Shown one piece after another: positions 23,380 to 33,283 of a stretch of 64,000 nucleotides of DNA. A program made the position numbers and the translations under genes. Origin of the DNA: Marinobacter vinifirmus (GTDB taxonomy: Bacteria; Pseudomonadota; Gammaproteobacteria; Pseudomonadales; Oleiphilaceae); the NCBI RefSeq assembly GCF_002258215.1, contig NZ_NEFY01000009.1, forward strand, positions 1 through 64,000, given 5' to 3'. The notes under the pieces were generated by a model, which had not been told where the DNA came from, made no database searches, and saw nothing but the letters and a program-made list of their open reading frames with translations. How positions within the stretch are numbered: position 1 is the stretch's first letter; each line of letters starts with the position of its first letter.

Positions 23380-24486
23380 TTACAGGTTGATCGGCAGTTT
23401 CAGGGTGATTTCACTGTTCGGCGCGCTGTCTGTTACCCCCACAGCGACGGTCAGGCTCAGGGTTGTGGAGTCTGATACCCGGTGGGACAGTCCGAAGGCC
23501 AGTGAGCCCACCTGGATGCGGTCAAAGTTGGCGGCAAACAGGTCGTTGCCGAACTCCAGGGTGGTCTTGCGGATCACTGAGTGGTCATAGCCCAGGCTGA
23601 ACGAGGTGCGTTCGTTGAACGCGAAGCCCATGCCGAAACCGAAGCGCACCACATCGCCGGGGTCGACCGTGCCGCCGTTCTCGAAGCCCTGGTCTTCCTC
23701 GATGGTCCACACGTAGCTCAGGTTGCCGAACAGCACGGCAGGGTCTGACGGGTAGATGAAGGATATTCCGGGTTCTACGGACCAGAAGCCGGAGCCGGTT
23801 GGGCGCTCAGCCAGTTCGAAACCAATCGGGTTGCCTTTGTTGTCGGTGAGGACTTTCTGCTCGACATCATAAGGGCCGTCCCCGGTTGGGGCCTTGGCCC
23901 GGAAGGTGCCGATCAGGTAGGGCCAGCCATCCAGGCCATCGTTCAGCTGGTAACGCAGGGAAAGCTCGACATCTCCAAGTCCGTCACCGGAGGATTCGCG
24001 GACAAAATCGACCGGTGTTCCGTCGAAAACCTCCCGCTCCCGCAAGTCTTCGTTGATGCTCAGGTATGGCACCCGAAAACCTGCCTCGAACCGGCTGGTA
24101 AAACCGTACTTCAGGGAGACCGCTCCCACGAAGATATCCCGCTGCACTTCCGAGATGTTGATCAGACCGATCAACAAGGCGGGAATCACGGTATAGCCTT
24201 CAATGGCGACCCGGGTTGCGTTGCTGTGGGCGTGGGAAAATGACGGCTCGATGGTAAACCGCCCCGGCCGGGTGACAATGCCCCGGTCTGCGGTGATTGA
24301 GGCGATATCCGTAGCTGCATCCTGGGCGCGGGCTTCTGCCTCGGCTTTAACGGTTGTTCCAACCGGTTGCTGCGGGCTGGTTCGGCTGCTGATTCCACCG
24401 GAGGTAAATTCCGGCGTTGGTGGTTCTGCGTGAGCAAGGGGTATCAGTGCGGCGGCGAGTGCCAGAGCGGACAGTTTTGTGTTCAT
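23380..24486 (-). CDS. Outer-membrane beta-barrel protein, possible secretion pore (FapF-like role)
   Basis: 368 residues. Signal peptide (LSALALAAALIPLAHA), then a polar linker and a helical segment (VKAEAEARAQDAATDIASI, about 46-66). A barrel of alternating strands follows from about 75 to a C-terminal strand ending LKLPINL. An N-terminal helix ahead of a barrel is the layout of FapF, the pore that exports Fap amyloid subunits, and also of some phenol-pathway transporters. The start overlaps the regulator gene by four bases (ATGA). It is therefore cotranscribed with the regulator, and converges on the presumed substrates. Export of those proteins is inference. Confidence 0.72.
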   Translation of the reverse strand: MNTKLSALALAAALIPLAHAEPPTPEFTSGGISSRTSPQQPVGTTVKAEAEARAQDAATDIASITADRGIVTRPGRFTIEPSFSHAHSNATRVAIEGYTVIPALLIGLINISEVQRDIFVGAVSLKYGFTSRFEAGFRVPYLSINEDLREREVFDGTPVDFVRESSGDGLGDVELSLRYQLNDGLDGWPYLIGTFRAKAPTGDGPYDVEQKVLTDNKGNPIGFELAERPTGSGFWSVEPGISFIYPSDPAVLFGNLSYVWTIEEDQGFENGGTVDPGDVVRFGFGMGFAFNERTSFSLGYDHSVIRKTTLEFGNDLFAANFDRIQVGSLAFGLSHRVSDSTTLSLTVAVGVTDSAPNSEITLKLPINL

Positions 24487-25871
24487 GATCCTTCTCCGTT
24501 ACCCCGGTCAGGGTTTTGGTGGGAGCTGTGGTTGGACAGATGCTGAAGTTGGTGTTTCTCCAGCAACCGGTACAGGGACACCCGTGAAATCTTCAGCAGC
24601 CGGGCGGCCGCCGAGATGTTCTGGTGCGTCAGGGAAAGACTGGTGCTGATGGCTTCCTGGTCGGCCTTGGCGCGGTAGGCCTCCAGCGAGAGCCGGTCGG
24701 GATGGCTGGTCAGCGGTGCGCCCAGCAGGCCCAGGTCTTCGGGCTCCAAACGCAGGCTCTTTGCCAGTAACATCGCCTGGCTAAGGCGGTTCTGAAGTTC
24801 TCGCAGGTTTCCAGGCCAGCTGTGCCGAGCCATGGCAATCAGCGTGGCATTGCCGATCCGGTAGTTTTTCCCGCCCCCGGTTTCCAGTATTCGGTCCACC
24901 AGGTAGGGCAGGTCTTCCAGCCGTTGCCGTAAAGGTGGCAGGGTGACGGTCAGGTTGCCCAGCCGGTAGAACACGTCTTCCCGGAACTGGTGTTGCCGGA
25001 CCAGCTGGTCAAGCGGCGTATTGCAGATGGCAATAACCCGTGTGTCAACGGTGATCACCCGGTTAGAACCTACGGGTTCAATCTGGCCTTCCTGGAGAAA
25101 ACGGAGAATGGCGGACTGCTGTTCCGGGGTCAGTTCGTCGGCACCGGCCAGTACCAGGGTGCCACCATCGGCGGCTTCAATCCGGCCTTTGCGGGCTTTT
25201 AGGGCGTGGGTGAAAGCGCCACGCTCATGGCCGAACAGTTCACTCTGGGTCAGCGACGGCGGGAGTGCCGCGCAGTTAACCTTGACCAGCGGCTGGTGCT
25301 GGCGGCCTGAATGCCGGTGAACAAATTCCGCTGCGGCTTCTTTGCCGGTTCCGCTTTCGCCGTAGATCAGCACCGGCTCACCGGTGGCGGCAAACCGGCG
25401 CAGCAGGCTTCGTGTGCGCCGGATGGTTTCAGACGGGCCTTCCAGCACAACGTCCTGGTAGCCGAGGTGTCCGGCGCTGTTGTCGGCCTGGTTCAGCCTG
25501 CTCATACCCCACATATGGCCCAGGCTGTTGTTCAGGCGCGGCCAGTCGGCGGGCAGGGTGTGGTAGTCCTGGCAATAATCCCTGATCAGCCGCTGTATCT
25601 CGGGTTGCTCCTTCTGGGAGGGCTGAACCAGCGCCAGCCAGCAGCGTACCGGCAACAGCTCCAGCCAGTGCCGCACACCCTCTGCCTGTTCCGGTGACAG
25701 CCCGGCCAGGTTACATACGCCGACAGGCTTGCCAACCCACCCGGGGTGCAGGGCAACCGGCGGGCTGGCGGCGTTCACAAAGGTGGCCTGCCAGTGTTTT
25801 TCGACAGGCAGGCCGGTTGTATCCTGACGGGAATCCGCTGACAGCCAGACAAGCGGTCGCTTCTGCTCCAT
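24483..25871 (-). CDS. Atypical sigma54 enhancer-binding-type regulator (VpsR-like)
   Basis: 462 residues. The N-terminal region (1-130) looks like a degenerate receiver domain ending in DYHTLP...LGHMWGM, as in VpsR-type proteins. The central AAA+ domain has an intact Walker A (GESGTGKE, 171-178) and FREDVFYRLGNLTVTLPPLR. Two key sites are altered. The sigma54-contact loop reads GAFTHA instead of GAFTGA. The Walker B segment reads GGTLVLAGADEL instead of GGTLFLDEIGEL, losing the Asp-Glu pair needed for ATP hydrolysis. A Fis-type HTH (ISAAARLLKISRVSLYRLLE) ends the protein. Start ATG 25871 has GGAG nearby. It probably controls the sigma54-type promoter at 20637. VpsR itself, as I recall, works with sigma70 despite this family membership. 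Confidence 0.82.
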   Translation of the reverse strand: MEQKRPLVWLSADSRQDTTGLPVEKHWQATFVNAASPPVALHPGWVGKPVGVCNLAGLSPEQAEGVRHWLELLPVRCWLALVQPSQKEQPEIQRLIRDYCQDYHTLPADWPRLNNSLGHMWGMSRLNQADNSAGHLGYQDVVLEGPSETIRRTRSLLRRFAATGEPVLIYGESGTGKEAAAEFVHRHSGRQHQPLVKVNCAALPPSLTQSELFGHERGAFTHALKARKGRIEAADGGTLVLAGADELTPEQQSAILRFLQEGQIEPVGSNRVITVDTRVIAICNTPLDQLVRQHQFREDVFYRLGNLTVTLPPLRQRLEDLPYLVDRILETGGGKNYRIGNATLIAMARHSWPGNLRELQNRLSQAMLLAKSLRLEPEDLGLLGAPLTSHPDRLSLEAYRAKADQEAISTSLSLTHQNISAAARLLKISRVSLYRLLEKHQLQHLSNHSSHQNPDRGNGEGS

Positions 25872-26141
25872 GGTCTTTGCTCCGGCAAAGTGGCTGAACA
25901 ATCGACGGCTTTTATGATCAGGGGATCTTTCGGGTACTGCTGCGGGAACTGCTATAGTCGTCCACGGCCCTGTGGCCTGCCCGGGTTCAGGGCGGCTGAA
26001 TCCTCGAGCAGGTTACAAGCAGGTTTCGAACCAGTTCTGGAACCTTCCCGTGTTTCAGAGGCTTGCCGGTATGGCCCCTTAACCTGCCCGTCCGGTTTGT
26101 AAATATTGTCGACACGGACATCGAAGTGGAGCAGTGATTTG

Positions 26142-27980
26142 ATGTTGTCTGACCAATGGATTGTGTTTCTGGTGCTCGGCATCACCCTCGGGCTGTTTGT
26201 CTGGAACCGGCTGCGCTTTGATGTGGTGTCCATGCTGGCCTTGCTGGCAGTGGCTATGGCCGGGCTGGTGCCGTCTGACCAGTTGTTCGCAGGCTTCGGT
26301 CACCCGGCGGTGATTACCGTGGCGGCGGTGCTGGTCATCAGTCAGGGGCTGGTCAATGGCGGGGTGGTCGATGCCGTGGCACGGCTGCTCGGCAAGGTAG
26401 GCCGTAACGCCGTGTTGCAGGTGATTACCCTGACGTTGGTGGTGGCCCTGTGCTCTGCGTTTATCAACAACGTAGGGGCCCTTGCGCTGTTGATGCCGGT
26501 GGCTATCTGGATGTCCCGTAAATCCGGCCGGTCGCCCTCCTTGCTGCTTATGCCCCTGGCGTTCGGCTCACTGCTGGGTGGCACCATCACCCTGATCGGT
26601 ACACCGCCGAACATCATCATTGCCAGCTACCGGGAGGCAGGTTCGTTCGGCCTGGTGGATTTCGCCCCGGTGGGCCTGGCCATCACTGTGGCCGGTATCC
26701 TGTTTATCGGACTGATAGGCTGGCGCCTGACGCCGAAGCGGGACGATCCTGCTGCCGGCGACAAGCTGTTCAGTGTGGGGGACTACGTGACCGAACTGCG
26801 GGTGCCTGAGGGTTCCGACTATGCCGGTAGTACCTTGCACAACCTGCTGACAGCCGGAGAGGGCGACAAGAGTGTGGTGGTGCTGGCCCTGATCCGGGGT
26901 GACAAAACCTCTCCGGCACCGTCCACCTACAGCGTGTTGCGGGAAGGGGATCTGCTGCTGGTTGAGGCGGATACGGAAAGCCTGCAGGAGTTTGTGGATT
27001 TCACCGGGCTCGCCCTCGCCAATGTGGTCGGGGAAGAGGAAAGCGAAGATTCGGACGAACAGGCGGCGGAAGACCCTGGCAAGGCGAGACCTGCCGGCGA
27101 GTCCGCGGAAACGCAGATTGCTACCGGTGACGTTCGCCTGACCGAGGCCATTATCACGCCTTCGTCGCAGCTGGTGGGCCGCACCACCAACCGGCTGAAC
27201 CTGCGGGAGCGGTACGGTTTGAACGTGGTGGCGGTTGCCCGGCAGGGGCATCGCCTGAAAAAACGCCTGGCCGATATCCGTTTTCGTTCCGGGGACATCC
27301 TGCTGGTTCAGGGCTACCAAGACACCCTGATGGGCACCCTGCAGCAGCTGGGTTGCCTGCCACTGGCGGAAAGGGAGTTGAGTCTGGGGCGGCAGAGCAA
27401 TCTCTGGCTGGCTGGCGGGCTGTTCCTGGCAGCGATTGCCGTCATCCTGTCCGGCTGGCTGACACCACCGGTGGCCCTGGTGGCCTGTGCCGTGGCCATG
27501 GTGCTTACCCGCTTGCTGGACACCTCAGAAGCCTACCGGGCCATCGACTGGTCGGTGATTGTGTTGCTGGCGGCAATGATCCCGGTGGGGCAGGCCCTGG
27601 AAAGCACCGGAGGTGCCGCGCTCATTGCCGGCCAGATCCTGGATGTGGCCGCCGGGCAGGCACCCTGGGTGGCACTCACGATTATCCTGGTGGGTTCCAT
27701 GCTGCTGTCTAACGTGGTTAACAATGCGGCGGCAGCGGTGTTGGTGGCGCCCATTGCCCTCGGTATCTCGGCCCAGCTTGGTTTGTCGCCGGATGCTGCC
27801 CTGATGGCAGTGGCGGTGGGTACCTCCTGTGCCTTCCTGACGCCTATCGGGCATCAGTCCAATGCCCTGGTCATGGAGCCGGGTGGTTACCGTTTCGGGG
27901 ATTACTGGCGGCTGGGTTTGCCACTCTCTGCGGTGGTGACGGTCACCGCAGTGCCGATGATTCTGTGGGTATGGAACTGA
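26142..27980 (+). CDS. SLC13-family permease with twin RCK_C (TrkA-C) domains
   Basis: 612 residues. Membrane regions at both ends (about 1-205 and 430-612), with the divalent anion/Na+ symporter signatures FGHPAVITVAAVLVIS, SAFINNVGALALLMPVAI, GGTITLIGTPPNIII and GTSCAFLTPIGHQSNALV. The central cytosolic part holds two TrkA-C domains (ELRVPEGSDYAGSTLHNL... and ITPSSQLVGRTTNRL...) joined by an acidic linker. This layout is common in sulfate or cysteine-related permeases of the SLC13 group, and sulfate or a small dicarboxylate is likely. ATG at 26142 is preferred (GGAG 10 bases before) over an upstream in-frame start at 26106. Single gene, convergent with the TetR gene. Confidence 0.88.
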   Translation: MLSDQWIVFLVLGITLGLFVWNRLRFDVVSMLALLAVAMAGLVPSDQLFAGFGHPAVITVAAVLVISQGLVNGGVVDAVARLLGKVGRNAVLQVITLTLVVALCSAFINNVGALALLMPVAIWMSRKSGRSPSLLLMPLAFGSLLGGTITLIGTPPNIIIASYREAGSFGLVDFAPVGLAITVAGILFIGLIGWRLTPKRDDPAAGDKLFSVGDYVTELRVPEGSDYAGSTLHNLLTAGEGDKSVVVLALIRGDKTSPAPSTYSVLREGDLLLVEADTESLQEFVDFTGLALANVVGEEESEDSDEQAAEDPGKARPAGESAETQIATGDVRLTEAIITPSSQLVGRTTNRLNLRERYGLNVVAVARQGHRLKKRLADIRFRSGDILLVQGYQDTLMGTLQQLGCLPLAERELSLGRQSNLWLAGGLFLAAIAVILSGWLTPPVALVACAVAMVLTRLLDTSEAYRAIDWSVIVLLAAMIPVGQALESTGGAALIAGQILDVAAGQAPWVALTIILVGSMLLSNVVNNAAAAVLVAPIALGISAQLGLSPDAALMAVAVGTSCAFLTPIGHQSNALVMEPGGYRFGDYWRLGLPLSAVVTVTAVPMILWVWN

Positions 27981-28580
27981 TCAGTCCTGTAACAGGCCTT
28001 TGAAAAAGCTATCGACCAGCACCGGAGCGATTTCGGCCAGGCGCCAGCGTTCCGGTGTCGCCAGCCAGTCAAAGAACAGGCCCAGCATCTGGGTGTGGAG
28101 CAGGTAGGCCGCCTGCTCGGGGGTGAGGCCCGGGCGCAGTTGTTTGCGGATTTCCGGGATAATGAAAATGCTGCTGACAAAGGCAAGACCTTCATCCGCC
28201 AGTTCCCGGTGCTTGTTCAGGGCCTGGTCGGATTCATTCCGGTGGAACAGAATGTAATACACCCGGAAGTACCGGGCATCTTCCGCCAGTTTGCGCAGGG
28301 CCACGACACACAGTTCTTTCAGGTTCTCCAGGCTGTGCCCGCCCCGGCTGGCGTCGTCTATCATTTCACCCAGTGGTGCCCGTACCCGCTCGAGCATGGC
28401 ATGAAGGATGTCCTGCTTGTTGCGGAAGTGCCAGTAAACGGCGCCCCGGGTAACGCCGGCTGCCCGGGCGATTTCTTCCAGTGAGGCGCGGGCTACGCCT
28501 TTGTCCATGAACACCTGCTCGGCGCAGTCCATGATGGCTTCCCGGGTGGCTTCCGCTTCTGCTTTTGTTTTTCGTGCCAT
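27981..28580 (-). CDS. acrR: TetR-family repressor of the adjacent efflux pump (AcrR-like)
   Basis: 199 residues. N-terminal TetR HTH (AEQVFMDKGVARASLEEIAR, then GVTRGAVYWHFRNK), very close to the AcrR/TtgR type, and a helical ligand-binding domain ending with LFFDWLATPERW...VDSFFKGLL. Divergent from an AcrAB-type pump. The shared intergenic region contains an AcrR-type operator (28635-28662). Start at 28580 (MARKTKAEAEAT); upstream codons in the same frame run through the operator and are non-coding. It probably represses the pump and itself until a toxic hydrophobic compound binds. Confidence 0.9.
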   Translation of the reverse strand: MARKTKAEAEATREAIMDCAEQVFMDKGVARASLEEIARAAGVTRGAVYWHFRNKQDILHAMLERVRAPLGEMIDDASRGGHSLENLKELCVVALRKLAEDARYFRVYYILFHRNESDQALNKHRELADEGLAFVSSIFIIPEIRKQLRPGLTPEQAAYLLHTQMLGLFFDWLATPERWRLAEIAPVLVDSFFKGLLQD

Positions 28581-28634
28581 GGTTCTCGTGTGGTGGTCTG
28601 TGTGTTTGGCAAAGGAGTATAAACGAGAACAGTT

Positions 28635-28662
28635 TACATACATACACGAATGAATGTATGTT
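28635..28662. promoter_or_regulatory. AcrR-type operator
   Basis: The arms ACATACAT (28636-28643) and ATGTATGT (28654-28661) form a perfect inverted repeat around a 10-base centre. They match the E. coli acrAB operator (TACATACAT...ATGTATGTA) in arm sequence. The site lies between the divergent repressor and pump genes, 44 bases before the acrA start. Confidence 0.8.
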
Positions 28663-28706
28663 ATCGCGCTCTTAATTTTTCCGATCCGGTGTTCAGGAGA
28701 ACGCAC

Positions 28707-29879
28707 ATGCCCTTCGAAAGCTCTCATCGACCGTTGGCCCGTAACGGGCTGATCCTTGCAGGTTTGTCTGCCCTGTTAGTGCTGGCGGGCTGCAGTAACG
28801 ACGATCAGCCGGCACAGCAGGGTGGGGGCGGCATGCCACCGGCAGCCGTGGTGGTGGAAACCGCTGAACTGACAGACGCCAGTGTGCGCCAGGACTACGC
28901 TGGCCGTGCCCGTGGTGCCCGGGAAGTGGAAGTGCGCGCCCGGATCAGCGGTATTCTGGAGCAGCGCCTTTACGACGAAGGGCAGATGGTGAGTGAGGGC
29001 GATGCCCTGTTCCGGATTGATCGCAAGCCGGCCGAGGCGGCGCTTCAGCGTGCCCGAGCCCAGCGCCAGGTAGCGGAAGCCAACCTGCGCCAGGCCGAGC
29101 GGGAGTGGAACCGGATTTCCTCGCTTTACGAGCGCAATGCGGTTAGTGAGCGTGACCGTGACTCGGCGCAGTCTGCCCTGGAACTGGCCCAGGCCAATAT
29201 GGCCGTGGCGAATGCCGGCATGACCCAGGCCGAGCTGGACGTGGGCTATACCGAGGTGACCGCACCGATCAGCGGGGTTACCAGCCTGGAAGACTTCCCG
29301 GAAGGCAGCCTGATTGATACCGGCACCCTGCTGACCACCATCGTGCAGCTGGACCCGATTCATGTGCGCTTCGCGCTGCCGGAAAATGACGCCACCATCC
29401 GCCGGGTTGCCCGTGAAGGCATGGCCAGTGCCGGTGAAGAGCAGAACGTGAACGCCCGCCTGGTGCTGTCGGACGGCAGCGAATACCCGCTGGATGGCCG
29501 CATCGACTTCACCGCCTCGACCCTCGACCCGCGCACCGGTTCGGTGTCGGCCCGGGCCGTGTTCCCGAACCCGGAGCAGATGGTTGTGCCTGGTCAGTTT
29601 GTCCGGGTAAGGGTGGAGTTGCAGTCGTTTGACGACATCATCACCGTGCCGGAAAAAGCGGTCGCCCAGGGCCCGCAAGGCCCGGTGGTGTATGTGGTGG
29701 ACGACGAAGGCAAGGCCCGCGCAAAGGCGGTTGAGCTTGGCCCGGTTTCCCAGGGCCGGCAGATTTTGCTTGAAGGGCTGGAAGCCGGTGACCGCTTTGT
29801 TGTCAGTGGCCTGACCAACCTCCGCGACGGCGCACAGGTGAATGTGACCAATGCCGAAGACGGGGAGGGTACTGACTGA
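28707..29879 (+). CDS. acrA: RND efflux periplasmic adaptor, AcrA/MexA-type lipoprotein
   Basis: 390 residues. Lipobox VLAGC with lipidated Cys29 anchors it to the inner membrane. Standard adaptor order: barrel/lipoyl half ([20 protein letters not shown]), a helical hairpin (about 105-175, coiled-coil with [16 protein letters not shown] heptads), second lipoyl half ([13 protein letters not shown]), then beta-barrel and membrane-proximal domains. It bridges the AcrB pump and an outer-membrane channel. ATG 28707 has AGGAG. The stop codon overlaps the acrB start (TGATG). No TolC/OprM gene follows, so a channel encoded elsewhere must be used. Confidence 0.93.
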   Translation: MPFESSHRPLARNGLILAGLSALLVLAGCSNDDQPAQQGGGGMPPAAVVVETAELTDASVRQDYAGRARGAREVEVRARISGILEQRLYDEGQMVSEGDALFRIDRKPAEAALQRARAQRQVAEANLRQAEREWNRISSLYERNAVSERDRDSAQSALELAQANMAVANAGMTQAELDVGYTEVTAPISGVTSLEDFPEGSLIDTGTLLTTIVQLDPIHVRFALPENDATIRRVAREGMASAGEEQNVNARLVLSDGSEYPLDGRIDFTASTLDPRTGSVSARAVFPNPEQMVVPGQFVRVRVELQSFDDIITVPEKAVAQGPQGPVVYVVDDEGKARAKAVELGPVSQGRQILLEGLEAGDRFVVSGLTNLRDGAQVNVTNAEDGEGTD

Positions 29880-32800
29880 TGCTACGCACCTTCATAGACC
29901 GCCCGATTTTCGCGACGGTCGTCTCCATTATTATTACCCTGGGTGGTGCCCTGGCACTGCTTGGCCTGCCGGTGGAACAGTACCCCAACGTGGTGCCACC
30001 CCAGGTGGTGGTCGACGGCCGCTTTCCCGGCGCCAGTGCCGATGTTATCGCCGATTCCGTGGTGGCCCCACTGGAGCAGGAGATCAACGGCGTGGACGAC
30101 ATGATCTACCTGGAATCCAGCGCCACCGACTCCGGCAGCTTCCGGGTAACCGTGTCGTTTGAAATCGGCACCGACCCGGACCAGGCCACCATCAACGTCA
30201 ACAACCGGGTACAGCAGGCTCTGGCGCGACTGCCGCAGTCGGTGCGGGACCAGGGCCTGAAGGTGGAGGCCCGTTCCACCTCCATCCTGCAGGTGATCAC
30301 CCTGTCCTCTCCGGACAACTCCATGGATGTGGTGGAAATCTCCAACTATGCCCTGCTGAACGTGCTGGACGAGCTGGTGCGCCTGCCGGGTATTGGTGAT
30401 GCCTCGTTGTTTGGTGCCCAGGACTATTCCATGCGGATCTGGCTGCGGCCCGACAAGCTGGCCCAGTACGAACTGACCCCCGGTGATGTGGCCAACTCCC
30501 TGCGCGGCCAGAACGCCCAGTTTGCCGCCGGCCGTATCGGTGCCGAACCGGCCCCGGAAGGCCAGGCTTTCACCTTCAGTGTGTCTGCGCCCGGCCGGCT
30601 GGCCAGCCCGGAAGAATTCGGAGAAGTGATCCTGCGCAGTGACGAGCAGGGTGCCTCCCTGCGCCTGAAGGATGTTGCCCGCATTGAGCTGGGTGCCCAG
30701 AACTACGACTTTGCTGCGGTCTATAACGGTGGCGCTACCGTACCCATGGGGGTTTACCTGCAGCCCGGTGCCAACGCCCTGGACGCCGCCGAGGCGGTCG
30801 ACGAAGCGATGAAGGAAATTGCTGGCCGTTTCCCGGCGGGGCTGGAATACAACGTTCCCTACGACACCACCCGCTTTATCGACATTTCCATCCAGGAGGT
30901 GATCAATACCTTCATTGTGGCGGTGTTGCTGGTGGTGCTGGTGACCTTCCTGTTCCTGCAGCATATCAACGCGACCCTGATCCCGCTGGTTGCCATTCCG
31001 GTCTCCCTGATCGGCACCTTTGCGGGCATGCAGGCGCTGGGCTTCTCGGTCAACCTGCTGACCCTGTTCGGGTTGATACTGGCCATCGGGGTGGTGGTGG
31101 ATAACGCCATCATCATCATGGAAAACGCCGAGCGCCTGATGAAGGAAGAGGGCATGTCGGCCTACAACGCCGCCGTGGCTACCATCGGCCAGGTTTCCGG
31201 GGCGGTAGTGTCGTCAACCCTGGTGCTGGTGGCGGTATTCGCGCCGGTGGCCTTCCTGGGTGGCCTGAGTGGCGAGCTGTACCGGCAGTTTGCGATAACG
31301 ATTGCGGTGTCGGTAGTGATCTCGGGTATCGTGGCGCTGACCCTGACTCCGGCTATGTGTGCCCTGTTGCTGGGCCATGAGGGCAAGCAGCTGACGGTGT
31401 TCCGCTGGTTTGATGCCGGCTTCGACAAGCTCACCGCCGGCTTCTCTGCCGTGGTGGACTGGCTGTTAAGGCACGCGGTTGTCGGCGTACTGCTGTTTGC
31501 CGCCATGCTGGGCGGTACGGTCTTCCTGATGAAGGCGATGCCCTCCGGGCTGGTGCCCCAGGAAGACCAAGGCTTTGTGCTGACCGCCTATTCATTGCCG
31601 CCCACGTCCTCCCTGAGCCGGACCGAGCAGACCCGGGACGAGCTGGTGCAGAAGATGATAGCCATGCCGGAAGTGAAAGACGTGGTCGCCTTCGCCGGTT
31701 TTGACATCATCTCCAGCGCCCTGCGCACCAACAGCGGTGTGGCGTTTGTGACCCTGGAAGACTGGGCGGAACGGGAAGGCGAAGGCCAGGCGGCGGCTGA
31801 CATTGCCAAGAAGGTGATGGGCATCGGCTTCGGCATGCCGGAAGCCTTCGTGATTGCCTTTACCCCGCCACCCATTCAGGGCTTGTCTACCACCGGTGGT
31901 GTGGAAGGTTACATCCAGGCCCGTGGCGGCCGCACCCCGGCTGAAATCAAGGCCATGGCGGACAGCTTCACCCAGGCCGCCAATGCCCGGCCGGAGCTGA
32001 CCAACGTGCGGGTCACCCTGGATACCGGGATCCCCCGGTTCAAGGCCAACGTGGACAGGGAAAAAGCCCAGGCCGCGGGTGTGCCCATCGACCAGATCTT
32101 CACTACCATGCAGAGTACCTTCGGCGGCCTGTACGTGAACGACTTTACCCTGCAGGGCCGTAACTGGCAGGTTAACCTGCAGTCCGAAGGTGAGTTCCGG
32201 AGCCACCCGGATGACCTGCGCAAGGTGTTCGTGCGTTCCAACTATGGCGAGATGATTCCGCTGAGTTCGCTGGTGGAGCTGGAACGCACCAGTGGCCCGG
32301 ATATCCTCAACCGGTTCAACGTGTACCCGGCGGCCAAGTTGCTGGCAGACCCGACCCCGGGCCACACCACCGGTGAAGCGCTGACGGCATTGCAGGAAGT
32401 GGCGGCGGAGCAATTTGACCGCAACACCCTGCTGGGCTGGACCGGCGAGGCCTACCAGCTGCAGGATTCTGCCGATTCCGGCACCCTGGCCTTCGGCATG
32501 GGCTTGTTGCTGGTGTTCCTGATCCTGGCGGCCCAGTACGAGCGCTGGGGCCTGCCGGTGGCGGTGGCCACCGCTGTTCCCTTTGGTGTGTTCGGCGCCG
32601 CACTGGCCTCGTTGTGGCGCGGTTTCCCGAACGACATCTACTTCCAGGTGGGCCTGCTGGTGCTGATCGGCCTGGCGGCCAAGAACGCGATCCTGATCGT
32701 GGAATTCGCGGCCCAGAACCGCAAAACCGGCATGAGTTCGTTTGAGGCAGCCAGCGCGGCAGCCCGTCAGCGTTTCCGGGCGATCATGATGACGGCGCTG

Positions 32801-32989
32801 ACGTTCATCGTGGGCTCCCTGCCACTGGCGTTCAGCTCCGGTGCGGGTGCGGTTTCCCGCCAGGAAATCGGTACGGTAGTGGTCGGCGGCATGCTGGCGG
32901 CCAGTACCCTGGCGCTGTTCTTCGTGCCCTTGTTCTACAAGCTTATCGAGGATCTGGCAGACTGGCGGCGTAAGCGCAAAGCCGCATGA
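29879..32989 (+). CDS. acrB: RND multidrug efflux pump, AcrB/MexB-type
   Basis: 1036 residues, the usual length. Inner-membrane proton-driven drug exporter with two six-helix repeats, each followed by a large periplasmic loop. Signatures: [71 protein letters not shown] and [14 protein letters not shown] (the TM10 proton-relay Lys). One oddity: the TM4 pair that is Asp407-Asp408 in E. coli AcrB reads Asp408-Asn409 here. It therefore belongs to a subgroup with one relay Asp, or has altered coupling. Cotranscribed with acrA and ended by the terminator at 33061-33094. Confidence 0.93.
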   Translation: MLRTFIDRPIFATVVSIIITLGGALALLGLPVEQYPNVVPPQVVVDGRFPGASADVIADSVVAPLEQEINGVDDMIYLESSATDSGSFRVTVSFEIGTDPDQATINVNNRVQQALARLPQSVRDQGLKVEARSTSILQVITLSSPDNSMDVVEISNYALLNVLDELVRLPGIGDASLFGAQDYSMRIWLRPDKLAQYELTPGDVANSLRGQNAQFAAGRIGAEPAPEGQAFTFSVSAPGRLASPEEFGEVILRSDEQGASLRLKDVARIELGAQNYDFAAVYNGGATVPMGVYLQPGANALDAAEAVDEAMKEIAGRFPAGLEYNVPYDTTRFIDISIQEVINTFIVAVLLVVLVTFLFLQHINATLIPLVAIPVSLIGTFAGMQALGFSVNLLTLFGLILAIGVVVDNAIIIMENAERLMKEEGMSAYNAAVATIGQVSGAVVSSTLVLVAVFAPVAFLGGLSGELYRQFAITIAVSVVISGIVALTLTPAMCALLLGHEGKQLTVFRWFDAGFDKLTAGFSAVVDWLLRHAVVGVLLFAAMLGGTVFLMKAMPSGLVPQEDQGFVLTAYSLPPTSSLSRTEQTRDELVQKMIAMPEVKDVVAFAGFDIISSALRTNSGVAFVTLEDWAEREGEGQAAADIAKKVMGIGFGMPEAFVIAFTPPPIQGLSTTGGVEGYIQARGGRTPAEIKAMADSFTQAANARPELTNVRVTLDTGIPRFKANVDREKAQAAGVPIDQIFTTMQSTFGGLYVNDFTLQGRNWQVNLQSEGEFRSHPDDLRKVFVRSNYGEMIPLSSLVELERTSGPDILNRFNVYPAAKLLADPTPGHTTGEALTALQEVAAEQFDRNTLLGWTGEAYQLQDSADSGTLAFGMGLLLVFLILAAQYERWGLPVAVATAVPFGVFGAALASLWRGFPNDIYFQVGLLVLIGLAAKNAILIVEFAAQNRKTGMSSFEAASAAARQRFRAIMMTALTFIVGSLPLAFSSGAGAVSRQEIGTVVVGGMLAASTLALFFVPLFYKLIEDLADWRRKRKAA

Positions 32990-33060
32990 TTGCCGCGTTA
33001 GCCTGTTCGTTGCGGCTTTGAGTGAGCTGAACCGGGGCAGGCTATCGTAGTTATAATCTG

Positions 33061-33094
33061 AAAACCGCCGTCGGTGACTACCGGCGGCGGTTTT
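33061..33094 (+). terminator. Terminator of the acrAB operon
   Basis: A 14-bp stem (AAAACCGCCGTCGG with CCGGCGGCGGTTTT, one wobble), loop TGACTA, continuing into TTTTTTG. Confidence 0.85.
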
Positions 33095-33129
33095 TTGTTT
33101 GGTACTCTCGTTGATTCATGGCGTATGAA

Positions 33130-33243
33130 GAGCGAGTTCGGAGAGGCTTTCCAAAAATTTGTGGAGCCAGGGATGGCGGAACAGAAGCGACACATGGATG
33201 TGCCGCCAGGAGCGGTTTTTGGAAAGCCTCTCCGAACTTGCTC
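33130..33243. repeat. Long palindromic intergenic repeat, copy 1
   Basis: 28-base arms (33130-33157 and 33216-33243) pair with a single mismatch around a 58-base centre. The centre contains GGATGGCGG, AGAAGCGACACATGGATGTG and AGCGG. A second copy (55715-55818) shares that centre but has differing arms that are again fully complementary. It lies after the acrAB terminator and 40 bases before the EgtB-like start. Short reading frames in it are not genes. Probably a dispersed genus-specific REP/MITE-like element. Confidence 0.75.
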
Positions 33244-33283
33244 CTGCACCGAGGTTTCAGGCTAGGGGATATTAGGTCTAAAC

